Source of the DNA: a virus | Length of the DNA: 42,352 bases | IMG/VR virus record: IMGVR_UViG_3300045978_000056 | Span: 1-42,352 of that record | Direction: 5' to 3' (one strand) | Part shown: positions 37,525 to 42,352 of the stretch, in pieces | Layout: every line of letters starts with the position of its first letter | Position numbering within the stretch: position 1 is the stretch's first letter | Position numbers and translations under genes: made by a program | Notes under the pieces: generated by a model | The model's database searches: none | What the model was told of the DNA's origin: nothing | Seen by the model: only the letters and a program-made list of their open reading frames with translations

Positions 37525-38285
37525 TATCTCCGCCTTTTGGTGCGTCCTTTCTTCTCCTCTTCAGCCTGTTCCTCTTCTTCCTCCTCAGCAGCTTCGTACT
37601 GCTCTTCAGTGAAAGTTACCTCTTCTTCCGGAGTTTCCGCTTCTAGTTCTTCTAATTCTGTCGGGGCTACGTTAGAAGTGGTCCCGACACCGAACACGCT
37701 CTGCCCTGTGACTAAGGCGACACCAGAAGCATTCACGAAGCCAGTCTCTACTGCTGCTCCCGCTGCGACTCCCGCTGCTGCCGTCACAGTTTTCATTGGG
37801 AATCCCAGCGCCGTCGCTTCTCTCGGTGACCCCTGTCCAGCCGCGCACAGTGCGAATCCAGTAGTATACGGAACTGGAGTTCCAGCAGCGTTGGATTTCC
37901 CGCCGCCAATGTATACGTGAGTAGAATTCGTGCCTGCTGTGTTATCTGGTTTGGTGACACCGACGGTGTAATCGTCGTTGAAGTTCTTGTCGGGGAACTG
38001 CTTGTTCGCAGCAGCCGCGCCTTGGATGATTCCAGGTACTCCGGATGACCCGAAGCCGATACCAGTAGAAAGCCCACCAGTAGAGAGATTGGCGGGATCA
38101 TTCACCTTGACAGGAATCTTCGTGGTGGCGTTCCACCCCGGAGGAGTCCCTGTCGAATAGTCGATCTTACTTGCGTCGAACGGAGCCGCCTTCGGGCCAG
38201 ACAATGGGTCAAACGTGACTAACGGTCCAGCTGATGGAATGGCAAGATTTTCCGCAAGGGTAGATCCAGGAAGTGATGCAGGCAT
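37524..38285 (-). CDS. Capsid-associated (decoration-like) protein
   Basis: This 253-residue protein starts at ATG 38285, six bases after AGGAG. It follows the major capsid gene and a hairpin. The body is Gly/Ala/Thr/Pro-rich without long helices (GPLVTFDPLSGPKAAPFDAS, AAAGVAAGAAVETGFVNASG). The C-terminus is a very acidic run (EAAEEEEEEQAEEEKK) followed by the basic GRTKRRR. Decoration or head-fibre proteins often sit here. Such charged tails are unusual. Role inferred from position. Confidence 0.62.
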   Translation of the reverse strand: MPASLPGSTLAENLAIPSAGPLVTFDPLSGPKAAPFDASKIDYSTGTPPGWNATTKIPVKVNDPANLSTGGLSTGIGFGSSGVPGIIQGAAAANKQFPDKNFNDDYTVGVTKPDNTAGTNSTHVYIGGGKSNAAGTPVPYTTGFALCAAGQGSPREATALGFPMKTVTAAAGVAAGAAVETGFVNASGVALVTGQSVFGVGTTSNVAPTELEELEAETPEEEVTFTEEQYEAAEEEEEEQAEEEKKGRTKRRR

Positions 38286-38296
38286 AGATTTCTCCT

Positions 38297-38329
38297 GTGG
38301 AAAGAAGAGGGTCCGATAACCAGACCCTC
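38297..38329 (-). terminator. Hairpin after the major capsid gene
   Basis: On the minus strand, GAGGGTC (38329-38323) pairs with GACCCTC (38313-38307), followed by TTCTTT. It is a moderate intrinsic terminator that would let part of the polymerases continue, favouring capsid mRNA over downstream genes. Confidence 0.65.
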
Positions 38330-38344
38330 AAAGCTCCACCTCCG

Positions 38345-39313
38345 TCAACCGTTAAAGTCCATGCGTCCCTGGAACTGGCGACCAGAACAGGTCAGGTTCC
38401 CAGCCCACGCCAGGATCTGCACTTCTGCATCCTGGTTGATGGCATAGCGGTTCTTCGGGTTCAGCGACGTCATGTTACGCGCGCTGTGCGGACGATAATG
38501 CAGGTAGTTCGTGTTGAGGAAGAATGCCGTGTTCGTGGGGCAGAATCCACCGATGCCGCCGTCGAGCACTACATCTGCATCCATGTACTTGATCGTCGGG
38601 AAGCCGAGCTTTCCAGTCTCCGTTCCCGTGAACCGCTGCATCGCCTGTAGGCTCGCTAGATAGACGCCCCAGACGCCTGCATCAACCATGATGAGGTCCG
38701 GCCGGTCCGAACCACGAACCAACTGTCCCCACATCGTGTTGAAGTAGCCCTGGATCGCCGTGGCAGTCATCTGAGCAGCCGTCTGGTCCATGACCTTGTT
38801 GCGCCAGAAGACCCACGTATTCGCGTCGATCGCGCCGTAGGTGTTCGTGTTCACCATCGCGACTGCTTTGTTCAGACCCTCGATCTGCTTTCCGCCCGCC
38901 GCCGTCCCGTCGCTGTAGAGGCCGCCCGATACCAGATTGGACATCGTGGATTCGGCCACCGTGATGCGACCCTCGAGCAAGTCGATGATTTGCTCCTTGC
39001 CCGCATTCTTCAGCATGTCGAGGCCCGAAATCGTCACAGGGCACGCCGCCTGTTTGAAATCGAACTCAGCCGCGCTGATTACGTCCTGCGCCGCCACCGG
39101 GAGCAGGTCATAGCCAGAATACCATCCGGCATTCGCATTCTCTGCGAAGGAGAGCTCCTGGAAGATCTTGCTTCCGCCGGATACTGTCTTGATCCTGCCC
39201 TTCTGACTCAGCTGAGCCAGGACAGCATTGTTCTTCGTTACGTTGTCTGCAATCTTCGCACTACGATTCTCGATCGTGGTTGCGATGATATCGCTTACAT
39301 TTGGGAACGCCAT
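38345..39313 (-). CDS. Major capsid protein (HK97-fold, putative)
   Basis: This 322-residue protein starts at ATG 39313, with GAGGTGA upstream. The order scaffold-capsid and the size fit a podovirus coat protein. Sequence features are a helical N-arm (VSDIIATTIENRSAKIADNV), an E-loop-like segment (GGSKIFQELSFAENANAGWY), a long central helix (GKEQIIDLLEGRITVAESTM) and a C-terminal strand region (FFLNTNYLHYRPHSARNM). It has its own promoter, leader hairpin and downstream terminator, as expected for the most abundant virion protein. Confidence 0.87.
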   Translation of the reverse strand: MAFPNVSDIIATTIENRSAKIADNVTKNNAVLAQLSQKGRIKTVSGGSKIFQELSFAENANAGWYSGYDLLPVAAQDVISAAEFDFKQAACPVTISGLDMLKNAGKEQIIDLLEGRITVAESTMSNLVSGGLYSDGTAAGGKQIEGLNKAVAMVNTNTYGAIDANTWVFWRNKVMDQTAAQMTATAIQGYFNTMWGQLVRGSDRPDLIMVDAGVWGVYLASLQAMQRFTGTETGKLGFPTIKYMDADVVLDGGIGGFCPTNTAFFLNTNYLHYRPHSARNMTSLNPKNRYAINQDAEVQILAWAGNLTCSGRQFQGRMDFNG

Positions 39314-39320
39314 GACTTCA

Positions 39321-39357
39321 CCTCAGGTTTAAGAGTTGCCACTCTCGGACCTTGAGG
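39321..39357 (-). promoter_or_regulatory. Leader hairpin covering the capsid ribosome site
   Basis: On the minus strand, CCTCA+GGT (39357-39349, one bulged A) pairs with ACC+TGAGG (39328-39321), and inside it AGAGT-GGCA-ACTCT makes a second stem. The GAGG of the capsid ribosome site lies in the outer stem, so folding could limit initiation. Confidence 0.6.
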
Positions 39358-39406
39358 CACGCTTCCCGTTGGAGGGATGGGCGTCCTAGTTCCCGATTGG
39401 GGCAGG

Positions 39407-39435
39407 ATTGTAGCACATCTATTGCCGATTTGCAA
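39407..39435 (-). promoter_or_regulatory. Promoter of the major capsid gene
   Basis: On the minus strand: -35 TTGCAA (39435-39430), 17-bp spacer, -10 TACAAT (39412-39407), preceded by TGC (extended -10). The -35 lies within the last codons of the scaffold gene. Transcription would start near 39400, leaving a leader of about 87 bases. Confidence 0.82.
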
Positions 39436-40486
39436 CTGTCTCGAATGCATCGAGTAAGTCGTCTCTCACACTGCCTCCTTTAGAGGGTGTCTTGGTCGGG
39501 GCACCTCTCGCCGGAAGGCTTGTGGACGCCATCTTCGCTTTTTCAGCCGCTTCTCTCTTCTTAGCAGAGACACGCTCCTGCACAGACTCATTCATCTTAC
39601 AAGCGCGATCATACGCTTGTTTCAGCGTTACGTTTCTTCCCTGCCGAGCAGCCATCTCCATGATGTCTGCCATATCGTCCTTCACATCATAGAAATACTC
39701 GTTCAGCTTATCTGCGGCGAACGTCTCTATCTCTTGATCTAGATCTGAATCTACTCTCTGATAATGCTCTTGCCGAAGCTGTCCGACCTGCTGCATGAAT
39801 TGATTAACGGGAGCGAGCTGCTGCTGAATTATCTGCGCTATCTTCCCTTCCTGGTCTGGAATTTCTTCCCCGACGAGAGCAGCGTCAAGATCTTTAATGG
39901 GAACAGAGAAAGTCTTAACAACATTCGCAACAAGTTGAGCTTTCTGGGCCGGAGTTCCAATTCGAAGAATAGCCGCTTGTCCAAAGAGCTGTCTGACCGC
40001 TTCCAACGGGTGTACGTTTTCCGCATTTAGGAAGACCATGAACGGGTTGATTGTACGGACAAAGTCGTCCGCTAGTCTCCGCTGACCCGCAGTGTTCTGG
40101 AGAGTCATCACCATATCCCGTTCTCGGCGGGCTACCTCCTGCTGAACATCAGGCGGAAGCTTATCCCAGTGAACCTTAGCCTTCTGGTCCCAAGAATCTG
40201 GGGCGCGGAACTTAGTCGCAGAATCTTGCGTTCTCTCTGGTTCTACCGGAGGCTTTCCCTCTACCTTGGTGAATTTACCCTTCTCGTCCCTTGGTTTATC
40301 TTCTTTGGAAGGTGGAGTATCGGCCTCTTCAGTGCTTTCAGGTTCGGCACTTTCTGTTGCGGGAGTCCCCACGGGCTCCTTGGAGTCCTCGACGGATCCC
40401 CTGTCTTCGGTCTCTGGTTGTTCTGCTTGCTCTTGTTCATTAAAGGCTTCCTCAAGGGCAGAACGGAGGTCGTCATTTTCGGGCAT
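39419..40486 (-). CDS. Scaffolding protein (putative)
   Basis: This 355-residue protein starts at ATG 40486 after AAGGAG. The first ~90 residues are acidic and disordered (EEAFNEQEQAEQPETEDRGS), typical of scaffolds. The centre is helical (WDKLPPDVQQEVARRERDMV, AQIIQQQLAPVNQFMQQVGQ). The C-terminus is basic (QERVSAKKREAAEKAKMAS) with a final helix, matching the capsid-binding end of known scaffolds. Position directly before the capsid gene supports the call. Confidence 0.78.
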   Translation of the reverse strand: MPENDDLRSALEEAFNEQEQAEQPETEDRGSVEDSKEPVGTPATESAEPESTEEADTPPSKEDKPRDEKGKFTKVEGKPPVEPERTQDSATKFRAPDSWDQKAKVHWDKLPPDVQQEVARRERDMVMTLQNTAGQRRLADDFVRTINPFMVFLNAENVHPLEAVRQLFGQAAILRIGTPAQKAQLVANVVKTFSVPIKDLDAALVGEEIPDQEGKIAQIIQQQLAPVNQFMQQVGQLRQEHYQRVDSDLDQEIETFAADKLNEYFYDVKDDMADIMEMAARQGRNVTLKQAYDRACKMNESVQERVSAKKREAAEKAKMASTSLPARGAPTKTPSKGGSVRDDLLDAFETVANRQ

Positions 40487-40497
40487 ATCATTCTCCT

Positions 40498-41622
40498 TTA
40501 TGGGCCGGGATTCAAGAACTCATCAGGATCTGCCATCCCGTACTTCTTCATAAGGTCGCGTAAATCGTCCATAGTCGCGTACCTGATGTCTGCGGCACCA
40601 TTCTTCGGATCCATTTTAGTGATCCGCATATTTTCTTCCCGTATATGCTTATGGAACGGGAATTTCCGCCGTGCTTCCGGAGTCATATTTCTACGAAGGG
40701 CAGAAATACGAGCATGGACTTCTCCTGGAATTTTAAGATAATCCTTATAGTCTTCCCAAGTTTTTCCTTTCGGCATTCCACCAGCAGAGAAATCTTCATG
40801 GAAATCTATACCATGCTGCTGTTCGTGAAGTGCCGCATCTCGAGTTTTAGAGAAATTTTCCAAAGTCGGTACTTGAGGGTCTCCTACCGCGATCTGATGA
40901 GGATAATCTTGCATCTTCCCACCAGAATCTACGTAGGTGAACTCACCTCTATGGTGCCCTCGACCAGGTCTATAATCTGGAGGTTTGATAAATTCTGTTT
41001 CCTGCCGCAGCTTTCTGGCTACAGGCAGCTTATCTAGCTCTGGATGGGATAGTATCTTATCTAGTGTGGTGAAATTCTGCGGTCGGGCAGGAAACTTTGC
41101 AGCATCCGGTGGTAGATCACGCAATTTCTGCATATCTACATGAGAGCCAGTATCGTGCAATTCTTTCATCCATCGACCAGTTTCAGGATCTTTCCACCAT
41201 CCAGTTTCACGCTGAATATAGTCATTAATCCTGGGATCACCCTCTAAGAAACGAGTAACGCCCTTCGGCCCCTTGGAGGGAACAGTAGCTCCGGCCGTCC
41301 GATCAATGACATCCTCTCCTTCATATAGCTCTTTCGCCCTTCGTAAATCATCTTCATGCGCCGTCCCTTTGGCGATTCTCTCACCAATGACGACTTTGCG
41401 AAGCTTCCCCGCTTTAGACATCAGGTTCCCCATCGGTAACATGGAGAGTCCAGCCATCCCCTTCTCTAAAGCAGAAGCATCTGGATCACGCAGCGCAGCG
41501 GCAGAAGAAGCAGCTCCGTAGATTTGACCGACTCCGGGGACGAAGCCAATTCCCACATCCAGAACAGGGTGCTCCTCCTGCCACTTTCGAAGAGCTTTCG
41601 CGTAACGCAGTGATCGGTCCAT
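40498..41622 (-). CDS. HEQQH metalloprotease-like protein (polyvalent-protein type)
   Basis: This 374-residue protein has a hydrophobic, Gly-rich N-terminus (DVGIGFVPGVGQIYGAASSA). Near residue 266, DAALHEQQHGIDFHED gives a zincin HExxH motif. It is followed by GEVHARISALRRNMTPEARR, which resembles the glutamate-containing G-E-x-x-AR helix of LPD23-like domains of polyvalent phage proteins. It is therefore a candidate zinc protease. It lies between the holin candidate and the scaffold gene, so capsid maturation, lysis or ejection into the host are all possible. ATG 41622 overlaps the preceding TAA. Confidence 0.7.
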   Translation of the reverse strand: MDRSLRYAKALRKWQEEHPVLDVGIGFVPGVGQIYGAASSAAALRDPDASALEKGMAGLSMLPMGNLMSKAGKLRKVVIGERIAKGTAHEDDLRRAKELYEGEDVIDRTAGATVPSKGPKGVTRFLEGDPRINDYIQRETGWWKDPETGRWMKELHDTGSHVDMQKLRDLPPDAAKFPARPQNFTTLDKILSHPELDKLPVARKLRQETEFIKPPDYRPGRGHHRGEFTYVDSGGKMQDYPHQIAVGDPQVPTLENFSKTRDAALHEQQHGIDFHEDFSAGGMPKGKTWEDYKDYLKIPGEVHARISALRRNMTPEARRKFPFHKHIREENMRITKMDPKNGAADIRYATMDDLRDLMKKYGMADPDEFLNPGP

Positions 41623-41762
41623 TATACTCTACCAGGATAGACCACCAAAGTAACGACGATGCAGAGCAGGATAACGGAGATCCACAGTGGGACCTTCCCC
41701 ATTGCAGAGGCAATAGCCACAATCACTGCCGCCAAGAGCAAGAGAAGTGTAAGAGTAATCAC
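41622..41762 (-). CDS. Small two-span membrane protein, holin candidate
   Basis: This 46-residue protein starts at GTG 41762, eight bases after AGGAGG. It has two hydrophobic spans, ITLTLLLLLAAVIVAIASA and PLWISVILLCIVVTLVVY, joined by a short MGKV turn, with a basic C-terminus (PGRV). This is the class II holin layout, although rather short. Its TAATG overlap with the next gene shows it is in the late operon. No endolysin is recognised beside it, so the holin role is only likely. Confidence 0.65.
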   Translation of the reverse strand: MITLTLLLLLAAVIVAIASAMGKVPLWISVILLCIVVTLVVYPGRV

Positions 41763-41815
41763 TTACGTTTCCTCCTAAGTTTGTCCGCCATGACAAACTC
41801 TTTAGCTACCTTCAT
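41759..41815 (-). CDS. Possible 18-residue basic leader peptide
   Basis: The frame from ATG 41815 overlaps the end of the preceding gene and ends in a GTGA overlap with the holin candidate. It encodes a short basic peptide (MKVAKEFVMADKLRRKRK). The holin's AGGAGG lies inside it, so its translation could regulate holin initiation. Support is weak. Confidence 0.3.
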   Translation of the reverse strand: MKVAKEFVMADKLRRKRK

Positions 41816-42182
41816 CGGTGGGCCTCCGCCTCCGGGCTTCTTCCAACCGTGCGCGACCGCTCGCATTAGCTTCGCTTGCGCTGCACTTTTCGAAGGCATT
41901 GATGACGTCCTGTTTCAGAGATGGGTCCGGTTTCTGTCTATCTTCAGCCGCCTTTTTCCAGGTCTCGGTAAAGTCATCTGCAGTCGTGAGGCTATGTCGA
42001 GCCATGTATTCGCGGTGAGATTTACGCGAGTTGATAAGTTCACCATGTATTCCACGAAATGGAGCAGAGCTATAAATCCTATCATTATACCGCCAACCAT
42101 CGCCCGAACGACTAGGTCTCTGGGACGCAGGTCCTTCGACCATAGACTTAGTTGCTTCGTCATAATGATAAGTCCTACGCAT
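41802..42182 (-). CDS. Small protein downstream of portal, complete copy
   Basis: This 126-residue protein starts at ATG 42182, overlapping the stop of the portal allele (ATGCGTAG). Core: GDGWRYNDRIYSSAPFRG, then INSRKSHREYMARHSLTTAD, familiar from proteins found just after portal in podophages. The C-terminus is charged (CSASEANASGRARLEEARRR). The I-N-S-R-x-x-HREY segment recalls a short DNA-binding or zinc-finger-like fold, but function is unknown. A diverged N-terminal copy is at 1-183. Confidence 0.75.
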   Translation of the reverse strand: MRRTYHYDEATKSMVEGPASQRPSRSGDGWRYNDRIYSSAPFRGIHGELINSRKSHREYMARHSLTTADDFTETWKKAAEDRQKPDPSLKQDVINAFEKCSASEANASGRARLEEARRRRPTDEGS

Positions 42183-42352
42183 TCCCAGCTCCGTTCTTCG
42201 GCTTCTGACGCATCTGCTCCATCTTCATATCATGCTGTTCACGACTTGCAGTGTTCTGGATTTCCGTCGTTTCCCTCTGCTGCTCAATATTCAGCGCAGC
42301 GTCGACATACTGCTCGCGAGCCTTGAGCTGTGCCTCCTCTCGCCGTATGCCA
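42000..42352. repeat. Right copy of diverged terminal repeat
   Basis: Homologous to positions 1-393, with identical flanks and a diverged, 40-base shorter middle. See the left copy. The unit length between the repeats is about 41,999 bp. Confidence 0.9.
42175..42352 (-). CDS. Partial portal gene, C-terminal end (second allele)
   Basis: This encodes the last ~58 residues of a portal protein cut by the window edge. It matches the C-terminal coiled coil of the complete portal at 216-2240 but ends NGAGNA instead of TNGGSG, and it contains SREQHDMKMEQMRQK where the other has NREQHDMKMEQMRQK. Its TAG overlaps the next ATG, so this allele has tighter coupling than the left-end allele. Confidence 0.8.
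   Translation of the reverse strand, partial: GIRREEAQLKAREQYVDAALNIEQQRETTEIQNTASREQHDMKMEQMRQKPKNGAGNA

Noticed and set aside
24343-40486. Diversity-generating retroelement as in Bordetella phage BPP-1
   Set aside because: No reverse transcriptase motif and no template/variable repeat pair was seen near the tail genes.

Overview
The window is a nearly complete genome of a virulent, podovirus-like tailed dsDNA phage (class Caudoviricetes) of about 42.0 kb. Evidence: small and large terminase, portal, scaffold and major capsid genes; an adaptor, a beta-propeller-like tail protein and a block of Gly/Ala-rich ejection-type proteins but no tape measure; a family A DNA polymerase. I see no phage RNA polymerase, integrase, repressor or tRNA. 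The host cannot be named. Two lipobox proteins and sigma70-type promoters fit a Gram-negative bacterium, but that is an inference. The right end (42000-42352) repeats the left end (1-393) in diverged form, so the contig closes on itself with two alleles at the join.

Layout. 3839 down to 1, continuing from 42352 down to 24674, is one leftward late module: terS, terL, portal, a small gene, a holin candidate, a HEQQH metalloprotease-like protein, scaffold, major capsid, a decoration-like protein, a large duplicated lectin-like protein, repeat proteins, adaptor, tail protein, GNAT enzyme, ejection-type proteins, tail fibre, a triple-repeat protein and a lipoprotein. 3860-5350 is a mostly non-coding control or origin region with one small leftward gene and three families of short repeats. 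5351-24607 is the rightward early/middle module: about 20 small genes of unknown function, DNA polymerase, a Cas4/RecB-type nuclease, a VRR-NUC nuclease, an SNF2-type helicase, and then a nucleotide and base-modification block. The primase-helicase gene (6953-8851) alone points left inside this rightward module.

Transcription appears to rely on the host polymerase. I find thirteen sigma70-like promoters, all with 17-bp spacers. Eleven share a TTGC-type -35 box, and most have GC directly before the -10. At two of them the -35 lies in the loop of a terminator-like hairpin that follows the upstream gene. Several leaders carry a short hairpin just before the ribosome binding site.

The most interesting block is 19279-23843. 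An FkbM-type methyltransferase, a GT-B glycosyltransferase, an HNH protein, a homologue of the thymine-hypermodification helical domain (aGPT-Pplase2 / HMUDK-helical), a thymidylate-synthase-like enzyme and an HD phosphohydrolase lie head to tail. I read this as a candidate pathway that makes 5-hydroxymethyl-dUMP, lowers competing nucleotides, and elaborates the base in DNA with a sugar that may be methylated. No P-loop hmdU kinase is visible beside it, so the chemistry may differ from known pathways.
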